From the NCBI GenBank assembly GCA_001695595.3, contig MBPM02000012.1:1178001-1242000 (forward strand): a stretch of 64,000 bases of DNA. Direction: 5' to 3'. The DNA comes from Plasmopara viticola (taxonomy: Eukaryota; Oomycota; Peronosporomycetes; Peronosporales; Peronosporaceae). Of the stretch, positions 12,301 to 23,900 are shown one piece after another (the first letter of the stretch is position 1; each line of letters opens with the position of its first letter). Both the position numbers and the translations under genes were made by a program. The notes beneath the pieces were generated by a model. The model was not told the origin of the DNA, made no database searches, and saw only the letters and a program-made list of their open reading frames with translations.

Positions 12301-13821
12301 TTTCAGAAGCCAAATATTGCTTTAAAGTGCTGTTGAGTGATTGTTTCCGCAGAAAGTACTCTTGACAACATAATACACCGCAACAACGGTCTTCGTATTT
12401 CATGTTATTCCGTGAAGTATTGAATCTATGAAAAGCAAAGGGAATTCGTGTGAAAATCGTGGTCTTTTAGCTGCGTGCAAGAATAGAAAATATGACACGC
12501 GCTCGGAGCTTACAGTGTACCGTCAGGTTTAGCATCACGCCAAGCAAATTGTACTCTTAATTGCCAGACGTGAAGCACTTCTTTCAAAGGGGTAAGGATC
12601 ACCTTGAAATTTCAAAAATGTCTCTCTTACCGAGATTCAGTGGTGGTAGAACTGAGCGTATTCTCACCATTACCTTTGTCGTTAGGCTTCCTATGAAGCC
12701 GACTGGTGTCCTTGAGTCGGGTACTTAAAACACACGCAACACCAATGTAATGTCGCCCTAGAACAATGACTGATTTTAAATCTGCTTAAGCTCAGAGACA
12801 CCACGCGAGAAGTTACCCCGAAGGGGTTTCGCGGTGCTCGAAGCAGACGATCATCCTGTTCGGAGCAATGGCCTTTACCGACCGGAAACTTTTCTTTTTT
12901 TCGGATTCGTTGGCCAGAGCGTGAAAAGCCTCTCACATGACAGCATCTTGTGTCAGTAATCTAGTCACGTATTCCCCCGCCCATTGCGTTTGTGACTTTG
13001 AGCAGCTGACTCACGCGAAGAATGTACCTAGGGTTGACGTCCTTTACCTCTCTCTTTCCCTCCTAGCTTTAAATTTGCTGACCTCATTGACAATGGTATC
13101 CCAAGCCGTATATTTGCTTTAGGTTGTACGGACGTTTGAATGAAGCATTTCGCATAGCCGATGAGTCGGATATTAAGTCTATAGCTCTTCGAGTACACCC
13201 TCCCGAGCGATTTGTTTCTATTAACGTTGTCATTTAATTGAGGTGTGTTTGCAGCGAAGAGGCGGGTGGATTTTTTGTCGGTACGCTCGCGTCGCTTCTC
13301 ATCATCGTCATCGCCCAAAGGCATATGTTCTTGAGAGCCAATGGGCAAAAAAAAACTGTAGGCACATGCTCCCGCCCTGGTGGTTTGGAAGACTCTTCCA
13401 TATTTTTTTTCCTCGCTCGGCTCGTTTTGGTACGCGAATTATTTGTGGCTCGCCGCCCACGGCGCAGGCACAGATTTTGGCATTTAAGCCGAGTTTTGTG
13501 CATAAGCACCTTTGATGGCCGAACCAACCTTCTTGGAATTTTGCATGGTCATCGTTATGAGCAAATCGTTCTTTTGCTAAAGTGATGGATAATACTCATC
13601 CCTCTTGGTCCAAGTGTTAAAGAATGGTGTCTGCTACAGGTACCTCCTAATAATAATTATAGCAGCTTGCATACAGATGTATTCTGAAGGGGAGGTCAAA
13701 CTATTCAAGGGACTGGCTGTCTTGGAATCGTAAACTCTTTCTAAAAAGAATAAACTCAATTAATTGCGACGCTTCTCTCGAAAAATCCAGGCATCACAAC
13801 TTCGAAACGCTGACAGCGCGA
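12301..13821. other. Gene-free stretch upstream of the dehydrogenase-like gene
   Basis: Frames are open on both strands at 13,234-13,585 (115 codons plus, 97 codons minus). The minus frame has basic and acidic runs and could be a decayed gene, but no domain is recognisable and the overlap of open frames on both strands suggests chance. Confidence 0.4.
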
Positions 13822-14825
13822 ATGCACGGCGAACCGAGTGACGTGACGCAGACTAGCGGCAAAGACAGTGGCGCTTGCGCATACCAAAATGCAAATGCGC
13901 TGCGAGCTGCGGGGCGTACTAAAGTAGCAGTAATTGGCGCGGGCTTTCTTGGAAAATGTATTGCCATTGATCTATCGTTGCTAGGCGTTCAAGTCGTCGT
14001 GTGCGATACGAATCCGCAGACTGCCGACGCGGTACGTTCAATAGTAGCAGCCACCGTCGTAGCCTTCTTCTGACCCTTACGATGACGTTTAATGCCAGCT
14101 GTCGTCGTACGTGTACGATCTCCTGCACCCACTTCTGTACCTCGGTTACGTCACCACGAGCATGGTGACCCAGGCGTGCAGCAATATCACAGTGGTCAAT
14201 GACATTGCGAAATGCTGTTCCGTAGCCGTAGTCATCGAAGCGGTAGGATTGTCACTTTTTGCTGTTTTTCTTAATGTGACAGTTTCAGGTCTAATGGGGT
14301 GCAGATTCCAGAAAATCTAAAGACCAAAGTCAATCTGTTCAAGACACTCGAATCGCACTGCCCACCTTCGACTATATTGGCCACCAATACAATCGAACTT
14401 TCGATTGACTCGATTCAGTACGTGATAGTCCTGACGAATGCAAATTCCTATCTTCACGATTCATGTTCCCTTGTAGGAGGCAGTTGAAGCACCCGGACCG
14501 CTTCTTAGGCATGCGCTTCTTTTACCCTTGCGTGCTTGTATCGCCCGTGGAGATAACGGTCGGGACATCCACCTCCCAGACCACCGTCGACCGCGTCGTG
14601 GCCTTTTTGCACCAATTGGAGAAACAACCGCACCGGGGTCCGACTAAACGCATGCTAAGCACCAAGGAAGCAAGTGCCTTTCAGTTTGATACCGCAGTGC
14701 GTGGCCAATTCTATCACGGCCTGCTCCCACCTAAGAGTCAATTGCTGATTTCCGACATTATCACTCCTCATCCTGGGCCCCCACTTGTGCGACCGACGGG
14801 TGACACGGACACAAAAGCACTGTAA
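13822..14825 (+). CDS. 3-hydroxyacyl-CoA dehydrogenase-like NAD-binding protein, four exons, catalytic residues lost
   Basis: Exons 13822-14031, 14099-14242, 14305-14417 and 14477-14825; introns of 67, 62 and 59 bp, all GT-AG; 271 residues. The first splice keeps the Rossmann fold in frame: K-V-A-V-I-G-A-G-F-L-G at 34-44 and Asp62 at the end of the second strand, as in NAD enzymes. The third exon gives I-P-E-N-L-K-T-K and I-L-A-T-N-T, and the fourth R-F-L-G-M-R-F-F-Y-P, so the 3HCDH N-terminal domain is collinear to about residue 185. The family motif is G-x-H-F-F-N-P: here the catalytic His is Arg169 and the Asn is Tyr172, while the Ser of N-T-S is Ile148. The usual C-terminal substrate/dimer domain is absent; the last 80 residues match nothing I know. 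It is probably a non-catalytic relative or a young pseudogene. Confidence 0.75.
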
Positions 14826-15155
14826 CACCCCTACAAGAATCCCCTTTAATATGGATCAGGTGCTGACTGGATATGTAAGAGCTATTGCGCCGCAATCATA
14901 GTGGGGCTACCTATGGCCTTCGTACATAGGGGTGTCATAGCTATTCGTGTTGTTGTCGTACAAAGGTACTCTAGCTATTAATTTAGTAGAAAAACTACGT
15001 ATTATAGCTACGTTTAAAATTTCAAGCTCATGAGTTAGAGACCAAATGGGGTTTCTGCCGTTATCGATCGATAGCATATTGTCCTTGGCACTGTGGCATC
15101 TTTACGAGGGACTTGCATCACTTTTTGTTCTTACTTTAAAGTTGGATTGGACCGG
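14826..15155. other. Shared 3' region of two convergent genes
   Basis: 330 bp between the stop of the dehydrogenase-like gene and the stop of the EF-hand/ankyrin gene. No gene seen. Confidence 0.6.
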
Positions 15156-18100
15156 TCACAGATTAAAATACGGATCAATCTTGGCTCTGTACGTAGCCCG
15201 AATGTATGGGGAAGGAAGTAGCTTCTTTAAAATGGCCTGACCGAGGATCTGAATTCGTGGATTAGTCGGTACGTCGTACAGGATACGATGCACGGTTCGC
15301 ACGAGCATCATCTCTTTGTTAAGCGTCACGGTAGCAACAATCGTGCCATATCCTTTGCGTTTATTATTCGTGCTACAATGCCGCTCGTCCGCTTGCTGCA
15401 AGGTCCGAAGCTTCTCGTTCAACGCATAGAGCGCCCGCTGGATCAGCGCCTCGTCTGAAGGATGGCGCTTCATGAGATGCACAATCTTGTCAAACGTCCA
15501 TTTACTTGTTGGCTTGTAGCGTTGTCTACGAAGAATACCTTTGGCAAGGGCAAGATCCTCAGCTTCTTCATTCTCAAACCGTTTCGATTGGTCGTAACAT
15601 TGCTTGGCCACGTCGTAGGTAGTAATTTCTCGAGTACATCGTCGCATAGAGAGTGCGTAGAACGGCATAAGTGGTTGGCGTCGACACTCTTTCCTCGTTC
15701 CAGCCGAGTGCTCGTTTGGCGTCCTATGTAATAGTGTCAGTAACATTTGATAGTCTGGGACTTTGGCGTTTGCAGCCATCAGCAAGGCACGCAAGCCACA
15801 GCATTCTTCTTCGTGTGCTAAAATCATCTTGCTGCAACATTGCCACAAGACTTGCGCCTTGTCTACGCGTTTGGCATCGTGGACAATCACTATGTGCAGT
15901 GGTAAATACCGCTTGTGATTGTACGTCCGACACCCTTGGTCGTACTCTCGACATAATGTTTGTAAAATGTCAATGCTTAGACCATAGGCTGCCGCAGCCG
16001 TGTGGATCGGAAGGTCACCAGTGGATAAGCGACTTATGCGACAAGATGATGGTAATTGAGCAAGTAAAAGAGAGAGTAGTTTAGTAGCCTCTGGTCGGTA
16101 CATGAGAGCATAGTGCACTAGCGTCGTTCGGGTCGTGGCAATCGTCGTGGCTAGGAGCAAAGCCTCCTCCTTCTCTTGTGTTGGTTTCGACTTGAGCAGC
16201 ACATCAGCCGTCAGTCTTAACATTCGAATCGCTAAGTCTTCGGGGAGTCCATACTTTATAGCAAGATGCAATGGGAGAAGTCCGGTGTTGCGTGATCGAA
16301 TCACAAGGGCCGCAGGGTAGTGCATGAGCAAAAGCTCAATGAGCCACACCCAGCCTATACCGACGCCCTTTTCTTTGCTTGTACTTTGACAAAAGGTGAC
16401 GCTTTCAATACGTCGCTGCTTGCAATGATAAAACGCAGCCAACGCGAGGTGCAAGGGCAAGTCTCCTCGTTTTGTTGCGGTCGTGCATAGTGCAATGTTG
16501 TCAAAGTGTTTGAAAAAAAGCAGCACAGTTCGTTTAGCACCAGATGTCGTAAAGCCGCCCGCTTGGTATCGCTGTTGCTGCGTGATGCACGCGTGGAAAG
16601 CAGACTCCCCGCGCTCGTTTAGCATTTCTAACACCCTACTTTGACTCTCGTTCTCACAAGCAGATAGTGCCCATTCCAAGACCCTAATAGATGTACGATG
16701 GCGCAATGTTACATGAAGAGGGGTGTTCCCACAAACTGTTTGACGCGCCCATATCGAAGGCTTCATGAGCGTTGACGCGTGGTTTCCAGCTAAAAGATTC
16801 AACACCTCGATACTTGGATGGCGTCTACTTAATGCAATATGCAAAGGGGTCATGCCAAAGCCATCGGACTCAGAAAGCGCCTGAGGGTACCCGTTTACGA
16901 TCGTGCGTACAAGTGTTGTGTTCACACGCAAATGACGAAGGGCATGGTGAAGTGGGAGACTAGCAGAGTCATGGCTTCGATGCAGGAGCTGTCGTGGACG
17001 ACGTTGCGCAATCAATTCCAAGAGCACGACGTCAGGCGTGGACGAGCAAAGCTGCGTCCAAATGTTGCTATGCAGGTGCTTCTGTACGATTGAAAGCACG
17101 TCGTACATGTAGAACGCACTATACACCAGCGTTGCACGGTGCTTATAAACTGATGTGCGTGCTGAACTCTTGTGCTTACATGAAAGCAATGGCAAATAAA
17201 GTTGGTCGTACAACTTCTTCTTTGCTCGAAGCTCAATCAAACGCTTGTCGAATAAGTATTTCTTTGCTTTGGTAGAACAATCATTACATTCTAAAGAAGC
17301 GTTTGCCGACGGACTAGTAGGGTAGAGCGGTCGAGTGAGTAAAACACTACCTGTGGAAGTGTCGATGAAGTAAAAGAGACGAGTCGGCACATCAAAATGC
17401 ATCGAGTACCGATTACACACTATAGCAAACACCCGTTTTCGAGCCAAATGGCCGCGTACCAAGGCTTGGATCCTCTGCGTCGCATCAGGTCTCAAAAGTG
17501 GATTAATGCGTAATTTCACTTCGACAATCATGGCCATGACGCAGTCCAAAATCTCAGGGTCGATCCACGTCACGTCTAAGCGTTCAACGCCATACACGCG
17601 CCTCTTTTTTGGAATAATCGAATGCACCTTGTCTCCTTCATGTTCCTGCATCTGTTTATCAACACAAAAGTCCCTGAAACTAGTCAAACATCCGCGTAAA
17701 TCGTCACGCGTCGACTCGAACGCTCGTTCTTTGACCATTTCAAAATTCGAGAACATGACATCCCGAGTCAACGAGTAAGGCATTGTTGCAACTTGAGACT
17801 CTGGCTCAAGGACAACATGATGGCGAGTGAGTTCTCGCGTGGCAACATTTGGTCGGCGATGCTTAAAAGCTTTCCAAAAAGCCAAAAACTCTTGTAAATT
17901 GATACGACCGTCTCCACTAACGTCCATACCCCTCATCACGCGATTAACTTGACTCAAACTCAATTCACACCCAAGTGCCTTGAGCAGTAATGAAAGCTCA
18001 TCAACATCCAAAAGACCCGATTGATCCGTGTTAAAAGTATTGAAAAGGACAGCAATTTCCGTGTCTCGTTGCTGCTCAATCTCGTGCTCTGAAGTAACTA

Positions 18101-18854
18101 CATCGTGCTCGTTCAGTGCTCGATGAAATGGTTGCTCTCGAGCAGCAAGTTGAGCTCCAAGCTCTGCTTGTGCGTGCAGTTTCGCTCGAACACTTGCAAC
18201 CTTGTCTTGCTCTGCCCTTTCAAAATGGTCGTACCAAACAAGAAAGCAGTCAAGAGAGACGACGTGTTGCATCGGGTCTACTACAAGCTCATTCAACGCG
18301 TGGCGAAATGCTAAACCTCGAAGTGAAAAGTCACCGAGTAGAGCTACAAGTCGTGGAAGAAGATTCGACTCGAAGCCTCCTTCGATCGTACCATCTCTTG
18401 CCATAAATACAATTGCGTCTGCATTGTCGAGAAACTCGCGACAAATGCCACGATGGCGTTCGATTCGGTTGCTCGTTCTCACTTCAATTGTCTCGTTCTC
18501 GTCAATCTGGAGCTTTGTTTTCCACCAAAGTTGAAACTCGTCGAGCGTCACAACTCCATCACCATTGTCGTCGAGTAAACGAAAGACTTGTTGGATCTGT
18601 GCATCACTTATATGAAAATCACCACGACCTACGAGCGCTCGATAAAAGGGCTGAAATTCATCAATCGTCAACTCGCCACTCTTATCTTCATCGTACCGAC
18701 GAAACACACGCGCAATTTGCTCATCGATTGGATGCTTGGGACCGCTTTCAAGCATTTTGGCCATTTCAGTCAGCAGCGGAGGAGAATCCCCTCGCTCACA
18801 TTCTTGGCCCTCGTGATTAAAGCACGTCTGACCTCCAGAGTCCACAAACTCCAT
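15156..18854 (-). CDS. EF-hand / IQ / ankyrin-repeat protein, 1,232 residues, single exon
   Basis: One long uninterrupted frame from ATG 18854-18852. There are four EF-hand loops: DEDKSGELTIDE (55-66), DDNGDGVVTLDE (95-106), NTDQSGLLDVDE (275-286) and DVSGDGRINLQE (311-322). The first begins Asp, has Gly at loop position 6 and ends in Glu; loop 3 starts with Asn, which is weaker. An IQ motif lies near 457-476 (R-I-Q-A-L-V-R-G-H-L-A-R-K-R), a calmodulin-type binding helix. From about residue 620 to 1,100 there are many degenerate ankyrin repeats, recognisable by repeated L-P-L-H-x-A/x-x-x-T-P-L-H segments. No membrane span or signal peptide is evident. It is probably a cytosolic calcium-responsive scaffold; the target is unknown. 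The combination is familiar in oomycetes, less so elsewhere. It converges on the dehydrogenase-like gene. Confidence 0.88.
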   Translation of the reverse strand: MEFVDSGGQTCFNHEGQECERGDSPPLLTEMAKMLESGPKHPIDEQIARVFRRYDEDKSGELTIDEFQPFYRALVGRGDFHISDAQIQQVFRLLDDNGDGVVTLDEFQLWWKTKLQIDENETIEVRTSNRIERHRGICREFLDNADAIVFMARDGTIEGGFESNLLPRLVALLGDFSLRGLAFRHALNELVVDPMQHVVSLDCFLVWYDHFERAEQDKVASVRAKLHAQAELGAQLAAREQPFHRALNEHDVVTSEHEIEQQRDTEIAVLFNTFNTDQSGLLDVDELSLLLKALGCELSLSQVNRVMRGMDVSGDGRINLQEFLAFWKAFKHRRPNVATRELTRHHVVLEPESQVATMPYSLTRDVMFSNFEMVKERAFESTRDDLRGCLTSFRDFCVDKQMQEHEGDKVHSIIPKKRRVYGVERLDVTWIDPEILDCVMAMIVEVKLRINPLLRPDATQRIQALVRGHLARKRVFAIVCNRYSMHFDVPTRLFYFIDTSTGSVLLTRPLYPTSPSANASLECNDCSTKAKKYLFDKRLIELRAKKKLYDQLYLPLLSCKHKSSARTSVYKHRATLVYSAFYMYDVLSIVQKHLHSNIWTQLCSSTPDVVLLELIAQRRPRQLLHRSHDSASLPLHHALRHLRVNTTLVRTIVNGYPQALSESDGFGMTPLHIALSRRHPSIEVLNLLAGNHASTLMKPSIWARQTVCGNTPLHVTLRHRTSIRVLEWALSACENESQSRVLEMLNERGESAFHACITQQQRYQAGGFTTSGAKRTVLLFFKHFDNIALCTTATKRGDLPLHLALAAFYHCKQRRIESVTFCQSTSKEKGVGIGWVWLIELLLMHYPAALVIRSRNTGLLPLHLAIKYGLPEDLAIRMLRLTADVLLKSKPTQEKEEALLLATTIATTRTTLVHYALMYRPEATKLLSLLLAQLPSSCRISRLSTGDLPIHTAAAAYGLSIDILQTLCREYDQGCRTYNHKRYLPLHIVIVHDAKRVDKAQVLWQCCSKMILAHEEECCGLRALLMAANAKVPDYQMLLTLLHRTPNEHSAGTRKECRRQPLMPFYALSMRRCTREITTYDVAKQCYDQSKRFENEEAEDLALAKGILRRQRYKPTSKWTFDKIVHLMKRHPSDEALIQRALYALNEKLRTLQQADERHCSTNNKRKGYGTIVATVTLNKEMMLVRTVHRILYDVPTNPRIQILGQAILKKLLPSPYIRATYRAKIDPYFNL

Positions 18855-21520
18855 TCTCGTTCCTCAATGCGAGGGCAAAGTAGTTATTTTGGGCCAGTGA
18901 GACTTATCAAGAGAAAAAACTGAAAAGACGATATAATAACTGCACATACTCGATGGGTGTTATGCTCTGAACTATGCTTCAAGTTTTCTTAAATCGAAGT
19001 GTGCTATGCTGAAAGTTTTCTCATAATCGAAGCCATAAGACAGTGGAGGCTGCAAAAAAAGAGAGTTTGACAACGCATTTTTTTCTAAATTCAAAGCTAT
19101 AAGCGGCACTGTGTTGCATACTCTTTGTAAATAGTTATATACCGGAAGATCGCTTATCTTCATGTTCACCGCCTTTATTAAAGGTGATGAGCGATCCCAT
19201 CCAATTTGGTAGCAATTATTCAGGTCCATTGTCTACTCAATCCCTAATTCTAGTTTCGAAATGGATTGTACAAGCTTCTCTTATCTGTCGGACGTGCAGT
19301 ATGTGTTGCTCGAGATAATTGCTGGCTTGTAGAAAGGCCTTCATCTGCGACTTTCCCTGCTGCAATGTAGCTGAATTGCGACACGTCATTAAAGCTCTAC
19401 ATGTTGAGAGCCCAGGCAGCACAGGCTTCGGCGGTAGCGCCAAGTATAAATCTAAATTAGCGTAGCCTTAAGGACTAGTAAATTTCTGTCTCTCGGATGG
19501 AGAAAGTGGAAATGGTCACAAAAGCGGCACGATATCAGAAAGTCAGGCGTACGTAGACTTAGAACTTTCTTAACTAAATGGGCGAGGTTGTAGCATGACT
19601 AGCCCTGTGACGCAATTTCGTTTGGATGATTTGTGTCCTGGGAGCACGCAATCGAGCAGCTGAACGCAACGCTCCTTCCAGACTTCCTTCTTGCAGGCAA
19701 GGAAAAAGCATAATTAACGTTATACATAAAAGCCGAGAATATTTACGGTCCTCATTTTTGTTACGACGCCCCACTGACACAAAAAAGTATAATTCGCCTA
19801 TCACGCAGCTATATCGAGTGCAGGCCGACAAATTCTAAATCGCTATCTTGGAGGAGACTTACTCCAAATGAGTCTTCCTACGGCATCAAGAAAATCGAGT
19901 AGTGTAGTGCGTGGTCCAATGGACCTGAGCGCTGCCGAGCAAAACAGAGTTCGCTGCTTTTGGCTGTGAGGCAAGTAAGATTATTTGGCTCGTTCGTGTT
20001 CCAAATCCAAAGATGTGATTTATGTCTCGCAGAAACGCTTTAGTGGCTCGTTGACAACAGCTTTACCCTTGGGAGCATAGAAACGCTTGTTGATAGTGAA
20101 GAGGGGCCCTTGTTAAGTTTTTTTAATAAGTGCACGACTGATATATCTTAGCTCTGAAAACTTCACGGATATCGAAAAAGAAATTGACAGGTGGATAGCT
20201 AATTAAATGTCCACTTGAGTGAGTGAGAAAGAGCTCGAGTTTAATAAGACTCCGGCATGCCGAGAAGTCTCACGTGCCGGCGAACGATTGCAGTCAGCCA
20301 TATAATATTGAGTAGTGCTTGATGAGAGACAAATTTGAAAGCAAATAGGATTGATTTGTGAGACGGTTATACACCTTTTTAAGGGTTTATATGAAAGTTG
20401 CCGCGAAGTATTAGAAGTCGGATAGCTTGGCGTATTGTCGCGTCATTGAACTAGCCAATACACTTGATCCTCGGTATATCGAGTTTAAAAGCACGATCTC
20501 TTAGTACTGGCAAGACCAGGTCGTAAAAGCTGTCTGTTAGCTTCACGCTGCAAGGATTTGTCGAGGCATGCTTTAATCCCCGTTGTGCTTACGTCTCCTT
20601 CATCTAGAGGTCTGGGCAGCTACACGCCCGAAACAATTACGGAAGGTAGCAATGTACAAGAATATTTACGATATGTACAAGATGACGTTGTTTAAGCCTT
20701 CACTAGCGAATGGTCAAGCTCCGCTGGCAGCAGCGGCTAGAAACCGCTCAGGATAATGTTTTCGGTGTGTTGCATAGTGTACAGGTAGATATAGTGTAAT
20801 CACGAAGTGTGGGTAGCAAAGGTTTGCAAGCGATCAACAATCGACCGTAGGACAACCGAATTAATCCTTTAAAAAAACCATCTGCTGGGTCAAATAGAGC
20901 GAATTATTGGCTTTGAACGTCAATAGCGCCTCTCGTTAGCTCGGTAACTTTGAGCTCTTCGAAGTCTACTTATCTGGTAGTGCCTTTTCTAGAAAAAAAT
21001 TGCTATGAGTAAATTAATGCTTATACCTGCGAATTAAATTGATTTGTCTGCATAAGGTTGCCTCGCGACACCTTTATATCGATCTGTAAGCGCAGCCCGC
21101 TTTTAAGCTTAGCGACGTTATTCGCATGCCAAATAATGTTATGTGCTCTTGGTGATACTTTATTAATACAATGGCTCCCGCTGGGTGTCGTGAGTGGCAA
21201 GGCTGGCCTTATCTTAGAGAAGTACAAATGACGATCTATCACTGCATTTCAAGTAACATTTTAAGCAGTCCGAGGTGCTTGATAAAACAGTACTTACTAC
21301 ATGCCGGAAGCGATGTGGTTGCCTTCAGCTAAAGCGGCAGGGATCAGGCCTTTCTAATGCACGTGGAGTGACCCGAGCAGCACTTACGCTTAGTGCAGAC
21401 CTGAATGACTGTAGACAATTGCATTAAAAGCGCGACCTTGACAAAGTACGTTAAGTGGTAATTTAGCCACTGAACAGCGCTCGAAGAGAACGCTGCACAT
21501 TACGGCTTTCTTCAAATCAC
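18855..21520. other. Gene-free stretch
   Basis: Only short frames (at most 85 codons) without domains. It contains the promoter side of the EF-hand/ankyrin gene at its left end. Nothing else is identified. Confidence 0.55.
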
Positions 21521-21581
21521 GAAATGTAGGGCGTGGCCCTGACGGTGATAGCGTTACCGTCAGGGCCACACCCTACATTTC
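21521..21581. repeat. Near-perfect 26-bp hairpin
   Basis: Arms 21521-21546 and 21556-21581 are inverted copies with one mismatch (C/T) and a 9-nt loop. The outer end is GAAATGTAGGG and the stem is GC-rich (GGCCCTGACGGT). The surroundings are AT-rich and non-coding. It could be the remnant of a short foldback element or a structured RNA stem. Confidence 0.8.
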
Positions 21582-22660
21582 TTGGAAAAGCTTTTTTGTA
21601 GATAGTATTAGGAGTATGTCTTCGTAAAATAGTTGACCCGCGATCAGGGGTTTTAATGAGCTGCCCTTAAGACGCACATAGAGCGTCCTATGTTCTATGA
21701 GAAGCCAATTTTAAAGGCGATATGTTGAAGTACGATTAATTCGATATGCATATGACGTGAAGCCTCGTTACAAGACTAATTTTGCTAAAAAGAAGACGTC
21801 AACGCGTGTCGCTCATCAAGCAGCACAAAGAGTCTCGTATAGGAGAGTCTGCGTCAGATATGACGTATCCCCCTTTTCAGACTATATACTCAGATATTGA
21901 TTTGCCTGACGACGAGATCCACCTAAACCAACTCTGCTGGTAATTCTTTTTGCTTAAGCTGGACGAATAATCTATGATAGAGTTTGGCGATTAGAGTTGG
22001 TAGCATGGTAGGAGCAATAATTATTGGACGTGAGAAAGCCACTATTTTATGGTCGATATCGTCAAATGCTGTCTTGGAAGACACTTAATGGGAATTGAAG
22101 GCACGGAGCTTCAACTTTGATGGATTCATTGGATATGGATTATACTCGGGTAAACGAATACCATATCGTGGCCTCACGAAACCCACCTTCGAAGCTATCA
22201 TCAGATTGAGGTATACGGCCTTTAGTTGACTTGATTGCATGAGCCAAGTACTGCGTTTGGAGTCATTGATGTTTTTTATGCAATACACGAGTCAGGAATA
22301 GATCAAGTTCCACAGATACCGCCAACATCCTGTGTCGAAGCGTCACATGCCACGTGGTTGTGCTGCAAAATAGCACGCCGGAATGCATAATGACAGCGAA
22401 ATTGACTGAGTCGACCGGTACGTACCATTAGCCGCAGTCAGCACTCCGAGTAGTATGCTTAGGAAGTAATGGGTCATGACTTAAAGACTATCAAACGTGC
22501 CTCCGACGTTTGATTGTCTGATAACGCACTTGCTCAAGCCTACGTCCTTGTAAATACTTACGCAGAGCATCGACAGATGTAAATGAGTGCACTGTCTACT
22601 TGCAAGCAGAGCTCGAGATGATGCACACGTATAAGGTTGACGCTAATGAAGTTTTGCTTG
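21582..22660. other. Gene-free stretch, possible retroelement debris
   Basis: No recognisable domain. It lies upstream, in the same orientation, of the gypsy pol remnant at 23,040-23,900, so its right part may be decayed gag or reverse-transcriptase sequence. Confidence 0.35.
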
Positions 22661-22830
22661 GAAATCATGACCTACAGGCATATTCTACGAAGGTTAAGGC
22701 CATTGACCCATTGCATTGAGTCAGAATACATAAAAAGGTTTGACAAGAATCATGATCTACAGGCAAATTTTACCAAGGTTAAGGCCATAGTAAATTGACC
22801 CGTTGCATTGAGTCAGAATACTTAATAGGA
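22661..22830 (+). repeat. Diverged tandem duplication, unit about 85 bp
   Basis: The segment 22661-22735 (AATCATGACCTACAGGCA ... TTGCATTGAGTCAGAATAC) recurs at about 22748-22822 with scattered differences and a small insertion. It probably lies inside decayed retroelement sequence. Confidence 0.75.
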
Positions 22831-23039
22831 CTCGCTTAAGTACAGTGCAAACAATGGAGAAGACGCCAGGTCACTGGATGATTTTCTATAGAAAGACACA
22901 GAAATGGTTTAGGAAATCTAACGCAATAAACGTCGGACTGACGGATCTATTTCGACCGCTTTGTGTCGTCTGAGGTGCGTCAGATTTTGCTATTGGCAGC
23001 GCGCTGCTACAAACAGACGCCAAGGGACGAGATGGAGTG

Positions 23040-23900
23040 GTCACATTAGAGTTTTGGCTGCCAAAAGGAGCTACCCTGCTTGCAACAAAAAAGCCACTTG
23101 CAATTACCGTAGCTTCTAGCGTAGGATGTACTTACTAGGCCCTAAGCTTTTTCACCATTAAAGCACACCATTCATTACTATGATTTGCGACACGGTCGCC
23201 TCATTTCTCGCAAAGAACGACCAAGTCGGCTCTCCGCCTTACAAAGTATAGCATAACGACAACGTGAAACCCATAACAAAAGAATAAAGATAACGATTTG
23301 GCTGTACGTTACCGCACCCGTCTAGACTATGAAACAGCTAATGCCACAACTGTGACCTATTCTGCATCGTACATAGTTTGTGGGGGCCATGTGCGAGATC
23401 ATGTGCGTACGGTTGTTAAAGGTCCTGCGAAGCAATGAGCATAAAAGTTCGAGCAAAAGATTGTACGTGAAGTTGAGCGCAAGGATACGTCGCTTCGCGA
23501 TGGAGACAGAGCTGTTGTATTTGCAGCACTGATCAAGTTGACCCATACTTAGGATTTAGAATATCGTATTCTGTACGAGGCTCACAATACACTGCTTAGC
23601 GGTCATTTCGGTCAAGTGAAGACGTATGAATTTGTAAGCACACAATATTGAATGCCTAAGGAATTTATCTGATCTTAACATATGTGCATACGTGCAAGGT
23701 GTGCCAATGGGCAAAATTTTGCCAAATATGGACTTACCATTTACAAGCTTGTCGATAACGTCCCACTATTGGCAGTCCATTTATTTGCATACGTGCTCGA
23801 CCAACCGAAGGGCTCACATTTTGCAATGACTGTTTGTTCGAATGGCTCATTACTCGTTGTGTTAAACACGATCGACGGTCTCTAAACAATAGCGCTGCTT
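23040..23900 (+). pseudogene. Ty3/gypsy pol remnant (RNase H to integrase zinc finger)
   Basis: Two landmark pieces survive on the plus strand with frameshifts and stops. Near 23,075-23,240 the frames read K-K-P-L-A-I-T-V-A, then L-L-G-P-K-L-F, then I-K-A-H-H-S-L, matching the RNase H pattern A-I-v-x-A ... Y-L-L-G-P-x-F-x-V-x-T-D-H-x-S-L. Near 23,560-23,720 they read R-I-L-Y-E-A-H-N-T-L-L-S-G-H-F-G-Q-V-K-T and C-K-V-C-Q-W-A-K, the H2C2 zinc finger that opens gypsy integrases. The order is correct. No LTRs or target duplication were found, so the limits are approximate. Confidence 0.75.

Noticed and set aside
13234..13585. Small gene on either strand
   Set aside because: Both strands are open over the same stretch, neither has a recognisable domain, and no splice to the neighbouring gene is convincing.
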